Assembly: GCF_004295485.1 (NCBI RefSeq)
Contig: NZ_CP036164.1
Coordinates: 992,001 to 1,056,000 of the forward strand
DNA length: 64,000 bases
Source of the DNA: Janibacter limosus
GTDB taxonomy: Bacteria > Actinomycetota > Actinomycetes > Actinomycetales > Dermatophilaceae
Reading direction: 5' to 3'
Shown here: one piece after another, positions 39,604 to 47,873 of the stretch
Numbering within the stretch: the stretch's first letter is position 1
Layout: the number at the start of each line of letters is the position of its first letter
Notes under the pieces: model-generated
Told to the model about the DNA's origin: nothing
The model's input: only the letters and a program-made list of their open reading frames with translations
Databases searched by the model: none
Made by a program: the position numbers and the translations under genes

Positions 39604-41523
39604 GTGGCGGGACGGATCCGCGCAGAGGACGTGCAGGCGGTCAAGGAGCGCTCCTCGATCACCGACGTCGTCCGTGAGCACGTGAGCCTGCGTCCGGCGG
39701 GCATCGGCTCGATGAAGGGGTTGTGCCCCTTCCATGACGAGAAGACGCCGAGCTTCACCGTCCGCGAGACCGTCGGGGCCTACCACTGCTTCGGTTGTGG
39801 CGAGGGCGGCGACGTCATCTCCTTCGTGCAAAAGCTGGACCACCTCACCTTCGCCGAGTCCGTGGAGCGTCTCGCGGGCAAGCTCGGGATGGAGCTGCGC
39901 TACGACGAAGGGGGCGGCCCCCGTGACGGGGTCGGGCTCGGCAAGCGATCCCGCCTCATCGAGGCGCACCGAGCGGCCGCGGAGTTCTACCACTCCCGCC
40001 TCCTCGAGACGCCGGAGGCGCGGATCGGCCGTGACTTCCTGCGGGAGCGGGGCTTCGCGTCGCCGGAGGCCAAGCTCTTCGGCATCGGCTACGCGCCACG
40101 ATCAGGGGAGGAGCTGGCCCGCCACCTGCGCGGCAAGGGCTTCACCGACGACGAGCTGACGATCGGCGGGCTGTGTGGCCGCGGGTCGCGCGGGCTGTAC
40201 GACCGGTTCCGCGGACGCCTCATCTGGCCGATCCGCGACATCACCGGCGACACCATCGGCTTCGGTGCCCGGCACCTGTGGGACAACGACCGGATCGGCG
40301 CCAAGTACCTCAACACCACCGAGACCCCGATCTACAAGAAGTCGACGGTCCTCTACGGGCTCGACCTGGCCAAGAAGTCGATCCGCGACGAGCGCCAGGT
40401 CGTCGTCGTCGAGGGCTACACCGACGTCATGGCCGCGCACCTGTCCGGGGTCCAGGGCGCGGTGGCCACCTGCGGCACCGCCTTCGGCGAGGACCACATC
40501 AAGGTCATCCGCCGCATCGTGCGCGACGAGGCCGACCTCGCCCCGGCCAAGGTGATCTTCACCTTCGACGGGGACAAGGCCGGTCAGGGTGCGGCGATGA
40601 AGGCCTATGCCCAGGACGACAAGTGGGCCAGCCAGAGCTTCGTCGCCGTGGCCAAGGACGGCATGGACCCGTGCGACCTGCGGCTGCGCGAGGGCGACGC
40701 CGCCGTCCGCGACCTGGTCGAGGACGCCGTGCCGATGTTCGAGTTCGCGGTGCGCACGACGCTGGCGCGCTTCGACCTGCAGACGGCCGAGGGCCGGGTA
40801 CGCGGGATGGGCGCCGTCGCGCCGATCATCAACAGCATCCGCGACTCCTCCCTGCGGCCCGAGTACGTGCGCACGGTCGCCGGCTGGGTCGGCGTCGAGG
40901 TCGAGCAGATGCGCGACGCGGTGACCCGGGCGGGTCGGATCCAGGCGCGAGCCGACTCGGGTGACAACCGAGCCAACCCCGAGACGCCCGAGCCGACGGC
41001 CGGCGAGGCCGCCTCGGGGGTCCCCACACCCGACCTGCGCGACCCGATCGTCAAGGCCGAGCGGCAGCTCCTGCAGTCGATGCTCCAGCACCCCTCGATG
41101 TTCTCGCCCGAGGACCTCGACGCGGTCGAGCCGGAGGGCTTCGCCGCCCCGGCCCACCGAGCCGTCTTCGCCGCCGTCCGGGAGGTCGGACCCCTCGACC
41201 AGGGGACGAGCCTGTCGGGCTGGCACGCCCGGATCGACGAGGCGACGCCGCTCGCCGTCGCGCCCCTCGTCGCCGAGCTGTCCGTCGCCCCCCTTCCCGT
41301 CGTCCATGACCAGTCCACCGGCGCGCCGCCCCCGCACTACACCCGCTCGCTGCTGGTGCGAGTGCGCGAGGTGGCGATCGGGCGCCGCATCTCCGACGCG
41401 ATGTCGCAGATGCGGCGGCTCGCTGCCGACCCGTCCTCGGACCAGAGCGCCCTGCGCGAGCTGTCCCTGACCCTGCAGGGGCTCGAGCGCGAGCGCGCTG
41501 CCCTGCGAGCGGAGCTGCAATGA
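39604..41523 (+). CDS. dnaG: DNA primase
   Basis: 639 aa RNA-primer synthase of the replisome. Zinc-binding N-terminus: CPFHDEKTPSF and YHCFGCGEGGD. The catalytic TOPRIM core is at about 260-350, with VVVVEGYTDVMAAH and FTFDGDKAGQ. The C-terminal 150 residues match the helicase(DnaB)-interacting domain. GTG 39604 has TGGAGGTG in front; TAGACT at 39566 may be the -10. Coupled (ATGA) with a small conserved gene. Confidence 0.97.
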   Translation: MAGRIRAEDVQAVKERSSITDVVREHVSLRPAGIGSMKGLCPFHDEKTPSFTVRETVGAYHCFGCGEGGDVISFVQKLDHLTFAESVERLAGKLGMELRYDEGGGPRDGVGLGKRSRLIEAHRAAAEFYHSRLLETPEARIGRDFLRERGFASPEAKLFGIGYAPRSGEELARHLRGKGFTDDELTIGGLCGRGSRGLYDRFRGRLIWPIRDITGDTIGFGARHLWDNDRIGAKYLNTTETPIYKKSTVLYGLDLAKKSIRDERQVVVVEGYTDVMAAHLSGVQGAVATCGTAFGEDHIKVIRRIVRDEADLAPAKVIFTFDGDKAGQGAAMKAYAQDDKWASQSFVAVAKDGMDPCDLRLREGDAAVRDLVEDAVPMFEFAVRTTLARFDLQTAEGRVRGMGAVAPIINSIRDSSLRPEYVRTVAGWVGVEVEQMRDAVTRAGRIQARADSGDNRANPETPEPTAGEAASGVPTPDLRDPIVKAERQLLQSMLQHPSMFSPEDLDAVEPEGFAAPAHRAVFAAVREVGPLDQGTSLSGWHARIDEATPLAVAPLVAELSVAPLPVVHDQSTGAPPPHYTRSLLVRVREVAIGRRISDAMSQMRRLAADPSSDQSALRELSLTLQGLERERAALRAELQ

Positions 41524-42035
41524 GTCCAGCGTGGAGTCGATGGCGGCGGGCCCGCGCGGTCCCCGTCCCCGAGGGCGTCGAGCTCGCGCGTGGCGAGCGG
41601 GTGCTCGCGACGGCAGCGACGACCGGTGACGAGGTCGTGGTCATCACGACCCACCGTCTCGTCGTGCCCGGGGGAGCGCTCGCCGGCGGCCGGCCCTGGC
41701 ACCTGGTCGATCGGGGTCGGTGGGACCCCGAGACCGACGAGCTGTCGGTCACCTGGGTCGACCACGGACCCGCCGGGCAGTGGACGCTCACCGATGCCGG
41801 TGCGGTGCCCGACCTGCTGCGCGAGCGGGTGCAGGCGACGATCGTGCTCGTCGAGGAGGTCTCGGTCGACCGTCAGCGGCGCGCCAGGGTCGTCCTGCGC
41901 AAGGACCTGGCGTCCGGGAGGATGCTCGCCCAGACCATCGTCGGCCGAGGCTGCGACCCGGACGATCCTGACCTGGTGGCCGCGACCGAGGTGGTCGCCG
42001 ACCGGCTGGCGGAGCAGATCGGCCTCGAGGGCTGA
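41520..42035 (+). CDS. Conserved hypothetical protein coupled to dnaG
   Basis: 171 aa starting in the dnaG stop. It is soluble, starting with a basic segment (WSRWRRAR), then beta strands (VLATAATTGDEVVVITTHRLVV) reminiscent of a PH-like bacterial fold, and a helical end. I do not recognise a named family. Linkage to dnaG appears common in actinobacteria, so a replication- or stress-related role is possible but unproven. The tandem repeat 42030-42101 begins within its last codons. Confidence 0.75.
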   Translation: MSPAWSRWRRARAVPVPEGVELARGERVLATAATTGDEVVVITTHRLVVPGGALAGGRPWHLVDRGRWDPETDELSVTWVDHGPAGQWTLTDAGAVPDLLRERVQATIVLVEEVSVDRQRRARVVLRKDLASGRMLAQTIVGRGCDPDDPDLVAATEVVADRLAEQIGLEG

Positions 42036-42101
42036 GGTCGCACGGCTGACGTCGCGCGGCTGATGTCCGGACGGCTGACGTCGCGCGGCTGACGTCCGCG
42101 C
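42030..42101. repeat. Five-unit 14/15-bp tandem repeat
   Basis: Units starting at 42030, 42044, 42058, 42073 and 42087 share GGCTGACGTCGCGC with small changes. The first overlaps the stop of the dnaG-linked gene, the last ends 36 bp before the next promoter. Each unit has the palindrome GACGTC or a variant. Confidence 0.85.
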
Positions 42102-42136
42102 GGTGACCGGCCGTGGTCGCCGGGTCCCTCCCTTCC

Positions 42137-42142
42137 TATGGT
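42137..42142 (+). promoter_or_regulatory. Leaderless -10 of the oxygenase gene
   Basis: TATGGT with 6 nt to the ATG at 42149; GTGAGG between them is too close to act as a ribosome-binding site. Confidence 0.45.
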
Positions 42143-42148
42143 GAGGAC

Positions 42149-43147
42149 ATGACCACCGACGCCCTGCCCGTGCTCGACCTCGCCGACCTCGACGCGGGCC
42201 CCGAGGCCGCCGAGCGGTTCCGCGAGCAGCTGCGCACGGCCACCCACGAGGTCGGCTTCTTCCACCTGCGTCACCACATCGAGCCCGCGGTCGTCGCGGA
42301 GCTCTTCGACGTCGCCCGACGCTTCTTCGCCCTGCCGGAGGAGGACAAGCGCGCGATCGAGATGATCCGCAGCCCGCAGTTCCGCGGGTGGACGCGGCTC
42401 GATGGTGAGCTGACCCAGGGGCAGGTCGACCATCGCGAGCAGATCGACGTCGGCTCCGAGCGTGAGGAGAGCGGCATCGTCGACCCGCCCTACATGCGCC
42501 TCGACGGCCCCAACCAGTGGCCGCAGGCGTTGCCCGAGCTGCGCGTCGTCCTCCAGGCGTGGATCGAGCGGCTGGAGGTGCTGAGTCACCGGCTGCTCGC
42601 GCAGTGGGCACTGTCACTGGGCGCCCCGGCCGACCACTTCGTCTCGACCTTCGACCCGGCGTCGATCCTGCTCAAGCTCGTCAAGTACCCCGGGACGGCC
42701 GACACCTCCCAGGGCGTCGGGGCGCACAGCGATCCCGGCATCCTCACGCTGCTGCTCATCGAGCCGGGCAAGGCCGGGTTGCAGGTGCAGGCGGGCGACG
42801 GGTGGATCGACGTGCCCCCGACCGAGGACTGCTTCGTCGTCAACATCGGCGAGCTCATGGAGGTGGCGACCGACGGCTATCTGCGCGCCACGCAGCACCG
42901 CGTCACCGCCCCCGCGCAGGGGAGCGAGCGGCTCTCGATCCCCTTCTTCTTCAACCCCGCGCTGGATGCCCCGGTGCCCTCCGTCGAGCTGCCGCCGCAC
43001 CTCGCGGCGGAGGCGAAGGGCGTCACCCAGGACGCCGCAAATGTCATCGGGAGCCGCTACGGGGAAAACCTCCTGAAGGCTCGTCTGCGGGCCCACCCCG
43101 ACGTCGCCGCGCTGCACCACGCCGACCTCGTCAGCCACGAGGAGTGA
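42149..43147 (+). CDS. 2OG-Fe(II) oxygenase, isopenicillin-N-synthase-like
   Basis: 332 aa, DIOX_N domain at the N-terminus (LPVLDLADLD) and a double-stranded beta-helix core. Iron ligands H and D in GAHSDPGILTLL, distal His in RATQHRV, and R-x-S in RLSIPFF for 2-oxoglutarate. The ELTQGQVDHREQID and NQWP motifs match plant-like/bacterial IPNS relatives often described as oxidising small acids. Substrate unknown. Stand-alone gene with a leaderless-type promoter; tRNA-Asn follows. Confidence 0.9.
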   Translation: MTTDALPVLDLADLDAGPEAAERFREQLRTATHEVGFFHLRHHIEPAVVAELFDVARRFFALPEEDKRAIEMIRSPQFRGWTRLDGELTQGQVDHREQIDVGSEREESGIVDPPYMRLDGPNQWPQALPELRVVLQAWIERLEVLSHRLLAQWALSLGAPADHFVSTFDPASILLKLVKYPGTADTSQGVGAHSDPGILTLLLIEPGKAGLQVQAGDGWIDVPPTEDCFVVNIGELMEVATDGYLRATQHRVTAPAQGSERLSIPFFFNPALDAPVPSVELPPHLAAEAKGVTQDAANVIGSRYGENLLKARLRAHPDVAALHHADLVSHEE

Positions 43148-43212
43148 GTCCCAGCCCCCGTTTTCGTCTCACGGCCACCTTCTTGCTATGGTGGCGCAGC
43201 GCTTCGGCGCGA

Positions 43213-43285
43213 TCCCCTGTAGCTCAATTGGCAGAGCAGCCGACTGTTAATCGGCAGGTTACTGGTTCGAGTCCAGTCGGGGGAG
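43213..43285 (+). tRNA. tRNA-Asn (GTT)
   Basis: 73 nt cloverleaf: acceptor TCCCCTG/CGGGGGA with discriminator G, D-arm AGCTCAATTGGCAGAGC, anticodon loop with GTT, T-arm containing GGTTCGAGTCC. CCA is not encoded. A strong terminator follows 5 nt later. Confidence 0.97.
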
Positions 43286-43290
43286 CAAGC

Positions 43291-43325
43291 AGAGCCCCTC
43301 ACCCGCAACCCGGGTGAGGGGCTCT
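43291..43325 (+). terminator. Terminator after tRNA-Asn
   Basis: 15-bp perfect stem, arms 43291-43305 and 43311-43325, loop CAACC. Confidence 0.85.
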
Positions 43326-43346
43326 CGGCATTGCTGGGCTCGTTGC

Positions 43347-43417
43347 GGGGGTGCCGGGCCTCGGGGTCGGCCGGGGGTGCCGGGCCTCGGGTCGGTCGGG
43401 GGTGCCGGGCCTCGGTC
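43347..43417. repeat. GC-rich direct repeat, about 25 bp, 2.7 copies
   Basis: Three copies of GGGGGTGCCGGGCCTCGG begin at 43347, 43373 and 43398, joined by short variable GTCGG linkers. They fill the gap between the tRNA terminator and the convergent lipoprotein gene. Confidence 0.85.
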
Positions 43418-43434
43418 CCGGGTCTGCTGACGGG

Positions 43435-44445
43435 TCAGCTCGAGCTGGGGGACCCGTCGGAGCTGGACGTGCTGGCAGGGCGCGGCTCGGGGCAGGCCTG
43501 CAGCTTCGGCGGGGTGGCCGTGCGCTTGCCGATCTGCTTGACGGTGCCCAGGTTGTCGCGCACCGAGCGCTTCCACTCGCCGTCCTCGACCATGGCCGCC
43601 AGGGCGTCGCGGACGTCCTTGCAGAGGGTGGTGTCCTCACGGCGCATGGCGACGCCCCAGCGCTCGCGGGTGAACGGCTTGCCGCTCGTGCGCCACTCGT
43701 CCGGGGGAGTGGAGGCCCGGGCGAAGCCCGCGAGGATCGCCGCGTCGGAGGTGACCGCATCGACCTTGTCCCGCTTGAGCAGGTCGACGCAGTCGGAGAT
43801 GCGTGGTCGCACCGTCAGGTGCAGCCCGGGGTAGTTGGCGACCAGCTCGGTCGTCGACTGCGAGCCCTGGACGCTGCACACCGTCGAGCCCGACAGCTGG
43901 GAGGGCTTGCGGATCCTGCTGGTGGTGGGCACCAGCAGGTCCTGGCCCGTCGTCAGGTAGGGGCCGGCGAACGTGATCTGATCGGCTCGTTCGGGCGTGA
44001 TCGAGTAGGCGGCGAGGACCAGGTCGACCTGGCCGGTGGCCAGCAGCGTCTCGCGCTGATCGGTCTGTGCCTCGACGAAGGTGATCCGCGAGATGCCCAG
44101 GTAGCGCGCGATGTAGCGCGCGACGTCGGCGTCCAGGCCGCTGTAGGTGTCGGCCTCACGCAGGCCCACACCGGGTTGGTCGAAGGAGATGCCCACCCGC
44201 AGGGTGCCCGGCAGCTCGGTCTCGTTCAGGGAGGGACTCGATGTGGTGCTCGAGGAGGTGCTGGTCCCGCTCGTCGTGGTGCTCGAGGAGGTGCTGGTCC
44301 CGCTCGTCGTGGTGCTCGAGGAGGTCGTCGAGCTGGTGGACACCGGTGCGGGGGAGTCGGTGGGGCCGACATCCACGGATCGCACGCACGCGGTCAGGAG
44401 GGTAGCGGTGAGCGCGGCTGTGGTCAGCACGCGGACTCGGCGCAC
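43435..44445 (-). CDS. Orphan glutamate/amino-acid-binding lipoprotein (GluB paralogue)
   Basis: 336 aa from GTG 44445: signal peptide VRVLTTAALTATLLTAC with a lipobox Cys. A 55-residue Ser/Thr linker is encoded in part by the 33-bp tandem repeat. Then a type-2 periplasmic-binding fold (LRVGISFDQPGVGLREADTY, FAGPYLTTGQDLL) closely similar to GluB at 47874-48713 (IKVGIKFDQPGLGLKEGNTY, FAGPYFIAGQDLL), including the paired Cys (VCSVQGS; DCVDLL; LCKDV). It has no permease or ATPase of its own and ends in Ser-rich residues. It may share the GluCDA transporter or act as a sensor; this is inference. Confidence 0.85.
   Translation of the reverse strand: MRRVRVLTTAALTATLLTACVRSVDVGPTDSPAPVSTSSTTSSSTTTSGTSTSSSTTTSGTSTSSSTTSSPSLNETELPGTLRVGISFDQPGVGLREADTYSGLDADVARYIARYLGISRITFVEAQTDQRETLLATGQVDLVLAAYSITPERADQITFAGPYLTTGQDLLVPTTSRIRKPSQLSGSTVCSVQGSQSTTELVANYPGLHLTVRPRISDCVDLLKRDKVDAVTSDAAILAGFARASTPPDEWRTSGKPFTRERWGVAMRREDTTLCKDVRDALAAMVEDGEWKRSVRDNLGTVKQIGKRTATPPKLQACPEPRPASTSSSDGSPSSS
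44243..44325. repeat. 33-bp coding minisatellite in the lipoprotein linker
   Basis: Units 44243-44275 and 44276-44308 are identical; a third begins at 44309 and diverges after 17 nt. In the minus-strand gene they encode the 11-residue unit TTSGTSTSSST in the linker between lipid anchor and binding domain. In-frame length allows change in copy number without frameshift. Confidence 0.9.
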
Positions 44446-44451
44446 GTCATC

Positions 44452-44503
44452 CCCCTTCGTCGGACGGGTCCATCCTCTCAGGTCCCGACCGTCGACGAAG
44501 GGG
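44452..44503 (-). terminator. Hairpin between the secreted-protein gene and the orphan lipoprotein
   Basis: CCCCTTCGTCG (44452-44462) pairs with CGACGAAGGGG (44493-44503), with further imperfect pairing inside. On the minus strand it follows the secreted-protein stop; its 3' arm also contains the AAGGGGG ribosome-binding site of the lipoprotein gene. Confidence 0.55.
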
Positions 44504-44522
44504 TGATGGGCCGCCTCGTGCC

Positions 44523-45212
44523 TCAGCGTTTGACGGTCGAGGAGGTGCGCCCGAAGGTCGTGCTGGTGTCGGCCGTCGACAGACGCCAGTAGCGGGCCGT
44601 CGACGCGTAGGCCTTGACGCTGACCCGTCCGTACCGATCGGCGATCGGGCTGGCCACCCACCTCCACGAGCAGGACGAGCAGTTCTTCGCCCGCAGGACG
44701 ACCTTCTGCCCGGCCCAGGCGCGGTAGGTCTCGTAGTTGAGGGAGTACCGGGTGGCCGTGCCCTTGACCGTCACGTAGTTGCCGCTGCGGCTGCTGCTGA
44801 TGGACGTCCTGGAGCCGATCTTGACGGTCATGGTCCGCGAGTTCTGAAGCATGTCGTCGTAGTTGTGGTCGTAGGCGTAGTCAGGTCGGACCGAGTAGGT
44901 GCCGAGGGGTGACCAGTCGTACCAGTCCTCGGTGTCCGTCGAGGCACCGTCGAAGTTGAAGGAACCCTCGTACCCTTGGGTCGGGTGCATCAGGTCCCAC
45001 CAGCCGGACTGGGCGTACGAGAGGCAGCCCGGGCTGAAGGAGGCCGTGATCGTCCGGTAGGGGCTGGAGATGGCCACCCGGCTCGGCACGGTGATGTTGC
45101 AGGAGTACGCGGTCTGCGCGGTCGGTACGGCCTGCGAGGACGGAGCCGCGACGGTCATGAGGGTCAGGGGAAACAGGGATGCGGCGACGGCGGCCGCGAG
45201 GCGTTGGAGCAT
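44523..45212 (-). CDS. Secreted protein of unknown function
   Basis: 229 aa from ATG 45212. Sec signal peptide (MLQRLAAAVAASLFPLTLMTVAAPSSQA) with an AxA-like cleavage. The mature part is Ser/Thr/Tyr-rich and beta-prone (YSCNITVPSRVAISSPYRTI), with four Cys that could pair (C in YSCNI, GCLSY, KNCSSCSW). It looks like extracellular Ig-like/beta-sandwich domains, possibly surface or wall associated; no known family recognised. Next to a tRNA gene, but no integrase or att repeat is visible. Confidence 0.72.
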   Translation of the reverse strand: MLQRLAAAVAASLFPLTLMTVAAPSSQAVPTAQTAYSCNITVPSRVAISSPYRTITASFSPGCLSYAQSGWWDLMHPTQGYEGSFNFDGASTDTEDWYDWSPLGTYSVRPDYAYDHNYDDMLQNSRTMTVKIGSRTSISSSRSGNYVTVKGTATRYSLNYETYRAWAGQKVVLRAKNCSSCSWRWVASPIADRYGRVSVKAYASTARYWRLSTADTSTTFGRTSSTVKR

Positions 45213-45335
45213 GGGTGACCTCGGATCAGGACGAAGGGCGGAGCCCGGGCGACGCCCGGACAACTCGAAGAGTAGGGCTGAGCGCCGACAATGACCATGA
45301 CCGGTTCGCGGACTCGTCACCGGCGAAGCATGCGG

Positions 45336-45409
45336 TGGGGCGACTGGGGCTTGAACCCAGGACCGACGGATTATGAGTCCGGTGCTCTGACCGACTGAGC
45401 TACCGCCCC
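45336..45409 (-). tRNA. tRNA with anticodon CAT (Met elongator or Ile2)
   Basis: 74 nt on the minus strand: acceptor GGGGCGG/TCGCCCC with discriminator A, D-arm AGCTCAGTCGGTCAGAGC, anticodon stem-loop GGACTCATAATCC, T-arm GGTTCAAGCCC. CCA is not encoded. It lacks the initiator-type GGG/CCC anticodon stem, so it is not tRNA-fMet; elongator Met and lysidine-modified Ile2 cannot be separated by eye. Confidence 0.93.
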
Positions 45410-45635
45410 GAACGCCCGAGGGCGTCGGCGTGAGGCTACCTTGTCGGCGGTGAAACGACTGAGGTGCCCGGGGCCATCGTGAGGGCTGGTGCTCTTGTGG
45501 TACTTGGGGCACAATGGCCGCACAACCGAATATCGTCGAGCAGCACACCACGAAGTCTCATGCGTGCAGCAGCTTGATCCACGAGACAGTGCCTGGCGTT
45601 GGGGAAGACGTCCATCGCACTCAAGGAGGATCGAG

Positions 45636-46148
45636 ATGTCTGCAGGAAAGCGCGTCAGTACGCGAGGTGTGGTGTTTATCCACAGCACCCCGACGGCCCT
45701 GTGCCCCCACATCACGTGGGCGCTCGAGTCCGTGCTGGGTCAGGCTGTGTCACTGGACTGGACCGAGCAGCAGCTCGGCCGGTCGCTCAAACGCGCCGAG
45801 TTCTCCTGGACGGGCGACCCCGGCACCGGCGCCAAGCTGGCCTCCGCCCTGCGCGGTTGGGACAACGTGCGCTACGAGGTCACCGAGGAGCCCACCCCGG
45901 GTCTGGACGGCTCCCGCTGGAGCCACACGCCGACCCTCGGCATCCACCACGCCACCATCTCGGCATCCGGTGATGTCGTCCTGCACGAGAACCGTCTCCG
46001 CGAGGTCATGACCCTCGCCCAGGGCGCCGGCGAGGCCGTCGAGGACATGCTCGGTGAGCTGCTCGGCGAGGCTTGGGACGCCGAGCTCGAGCCCTTCCGT
46101 CACGCCGGCGACGGTGCCCCCGTGCGTTGGCTGCACAAGCTCGGCTGA
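45636..46148 (+). CDS. DUF3145 family protein
   Basis: 170 aa, ATG 45636 with an excellent AAGGAGGA (45623-45630) 5 nt before it. Actinobacteria-specific soluble protein: GVVFIHSTPTALCPHITWALESVLG at the beginning is the family hallmark, ending PVRWLHKLG. No catalytic motif known. A strong bidirectional hairpin follows, shared with the convergent gluD. Confidence 0.92.
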   Translation: MSAGKRVSTRGVVFIHSTPTALCPHITWALESVLGQAVSLDWTEQQLGRSLKRAEFSWTGDPGTGAKLASALRGWDNVRYEVTEEPTPGLDGSRWSHTPTLGIHHATISASGDVVLHENRLREVMTLAQGAGEAVEDMLGELLGEAWDAELEPFRHAGDGAPVRWLHKLG

Positions 46149-46168
46149 CCCCTCCACCGGACTCCACT

Positions 46169-46210
46169 ACGAAGGGCGCCGCGCACCCTCCTTGGCGCGG
46201 CGCCCTTCGT
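46169..46210. terminator. Bidirectional terminator, DUF3145 gene and gluD
   Basis: 16-bp perfect stem ACGAAGGGCGCCGCGC (46169-46184) with its complement at 46195-46210, loop 10 nt, between two convergent genes. Confidence 0.88.
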
Positions 46211-46235
46211 CATGCCCGGATGGGGCTGCCGGGTG

Positions 46236-47102
46236 CTAGTCCTCGGCGCCAGCCGCGACCGGCGCGGTCGGGATCGCCTCGGCGGACGTGCGTCCCCGGC
46301 GATTGATCCGACGCTCGAGCAGCCCGGCGAGGGCGGTGAGTGCCCAGTTCACCGTGATGAAGATCAGGGCGACGACGACGAGCGCGGCGAAGATGTTGGA
46401 GTGCAGGGACGAGAGGTTCTGGCCCTGCTGGAGCAGCTCCGGGTAGGTGATGACGGTGCCGAGCGCGGTGTCCTTCAGGATGACGACGAGCTGGCTGACC
46501 AGCGCTGGCAGCATCGCGGTCACGGCCTGCGGAATCTGGATCGAGCGCAGCACCTGGTTGGGCGAGAGACCCACCGACAGGCCGGCCTCTCGCTGCCCGG
46601 CAGGCAGCGAGTGCACTCCTGAGCGCAACAGCTCGGCCATGACGGCGCCGTTGTACAGGGTCAGTGCGGTGACGACAGCGGCGAGCGGATTGATCTCCGC
46701 GGAGAAGACGCCGTTGTAGGCGTAGATGCCGAAGAAGAAGATCATCATGATCAGCACGGGGATGGCGCGGAAGAACTCCACGACAGCACTGCTGATGATG
46801 CGCACGAGCCGGCTCTGGGAGAGCCGGCCGGTGCCGAAGACGAAGCCGAAGATGCTCGCGCCGATGACCGAGAGACCAGCGGCCTTGAGGGTGTTCCACA
46901 GACCAAGGAGCAGGTAGTAGCGCCAGGTGGACCACGTGGCCATCGGTGACCACTTCGCGCCGGAGAACTCCTCGTACTCGTTGAGCTTGCCCACGACGAC
47001 CCAGGCGATGGCGACGGCCACGACGATGCCGAGGACGGCGATGATCCGGTAGCGGGCTCGTGCCTTGGGGCCGGGGTTGTCGAAGAGGACGCTGGCACTC
47101 AT
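46236..47102 (-). CDS. gluD: Glutamate ABC transporter permease GluD
   Basis: 288 aa, HisMQ-type permease with five membrane helices after a polar N-terminus; the EAA loop is REAGLSVGLSPNQVLRSIQIPQAV. ATG 47102 overlaps the gluC stop (ATGA). Last gene of gluABCD, forming the heterodimeric channel with GluC. Confidence 0.93.
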   Translation of the reverse strand: MSASVLFDNPGPKARARYRIIAVLGIVVAVAIAWVVVGKLNEYEEFSGAKWSPMATWSTWRYYLLLGLWNTLKAAGLSVIGASIFGFVFGTGRLSQSRLVRIISSAVVEFFRAIPVLIMMIFFFGIYAYNGVFSAEINPLAAVVTALTLYNGAVMAELLRSGVHSLPAGQREAGLSVGLSPNQVLRSIQIPQAVTAMLPALVSQLVVILKDTALGTVITYPELLQQGQNLSSLHSNIFAALVVVALIFITVNWALTALAGLLERRINRRGRTSAEAIPTAPVAAGAED

Positions 47103-47779
47103 CGCTTGACCGCCATCCGACGCGAGAGGCTCGTCAGGCCGATGCCGATCGGCAGGGTGACGATGATGAAGAAGCCGGCCACGAGGGCGAAGGTCACGTA
47201 GTTCAGGTCGGCCCGCAGCTCGATCGCCGAGCTCATCAGGGCTGCCGTCTCGGCGACGCCGATGGCGGCGGCGACCGTGGTGTTCTTGATGAGGGCGATG
47301 GTCACCGAGGCGAGCGGCGTGATCGCCCCCCGAAGGGCCTGTGGGAGGACGACGTTGGTGAGGTTCTGGGTGAAGGTCAACCCGAGGGAGCGGGCCGCCT
47401 CGGCCTGGCCCGGCGGCACGGTGTTGATGCCGCTGCGAATCGCCTCGCAGACGAAGGCCGCGTGGTAGACCGCCAGCCCGACGATGGCCCATCGCACGCC
47501 GTTGTCGGCGATGGATGTCGGGCTCGCCTCGTCGGCGAGGTTGATGCCGAGGTCGTAGAGCATGACGAAGATGGTGAAGGTGAGGATCAGGGTCAGCGGG
47601 GTGTTGCGGATGATGTTGACGTAGGCGGCACCCACGAAGCGAAACATCGCCACCGGCGACACCCGCATGATCGCCACGATCGTCCCGATCACCATGGCTC
47701 CGACGAGGGAGAAGGCGGCCAGCTTGATGGTCAGCCAGAAGGCTCCCCACACGTCGAACTGCTGGAAGAGCTCGTTCAT
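47099..47779 (-). CDS. gluC: Glutamate ABC transporter permease GluC
   Basis: 226 aa permease with helices starting FWLTIKLAAFSLVGAMVIG and an EAA loop EAARSLGLTFTQNLTNVVLPQAL. Partner of GluD. A 15-bp hairpin lies between gluB and gluC, likely reducing transcription of the permease genes relative to the binding protein. Confidence 0.93.
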   Translation of the reverse strand: MNELFQQFDVWGAFWLTIKLAAFSLVGAMVIGTIVAIMRVSPVAMFRFVGAAYVNIIRNTPLTLILTFTIFVMLYDLGINLADEASPTSIADNGVRWAIVGLAVYHAAFVCEAIRSGINTVPPGQAEAARSLGLTFTQNLTNVVLPQALRGAITPLASVTIALIKNTTVAAAIGVAETAALMSSAIELRADLNYVTFALVAGFFIIVTLPIGIGLTSLSRRMAVKR

Positions 47780-47828
47780 CCACTACTCCTTACGAGCGAA
47801 CTATGGTGCTGAAGAGATCGGGCGGGGG

Positions 47829-47868
47829 GCGGTGGGGTTGGGCAGAGGTGCCAGCCCAACCCCACCGC
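47829..47868 (-). terminator. Intercistronic hairpin between gluB and gluC
   Basis: GCGGTGGGGTTGGGC (47829-47843) pairs with 47854-47868, perfect 15 bp, 10-nt loop, 6 nt after the gluB stop. Probably a partial terminator or a 3' stabiliser giving more binding protein than permease. Confidence 0.75.
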
Positions 47869-47873
47869 TCACA

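Noticed and set aside
42030..42101. CRISPR or origin iterons
   Set aside because: Units are contiguous, imperfect and of 14-15 bp, with no spacers, dnaA gene or DnaA boxes nearby.
44243..44325. CRISPR-like array
   Set aside because: The 33-bp units abut without spacers and encode an in-frame Ser/Thr linker; no cas genes.
45336..45409. Integrative element at the tRNA with anticodon CAT
   Set aside because: The neighbouring secreted protein is unusual, but there is no integrase and I found no direct repeat of the tRNA 3' end.
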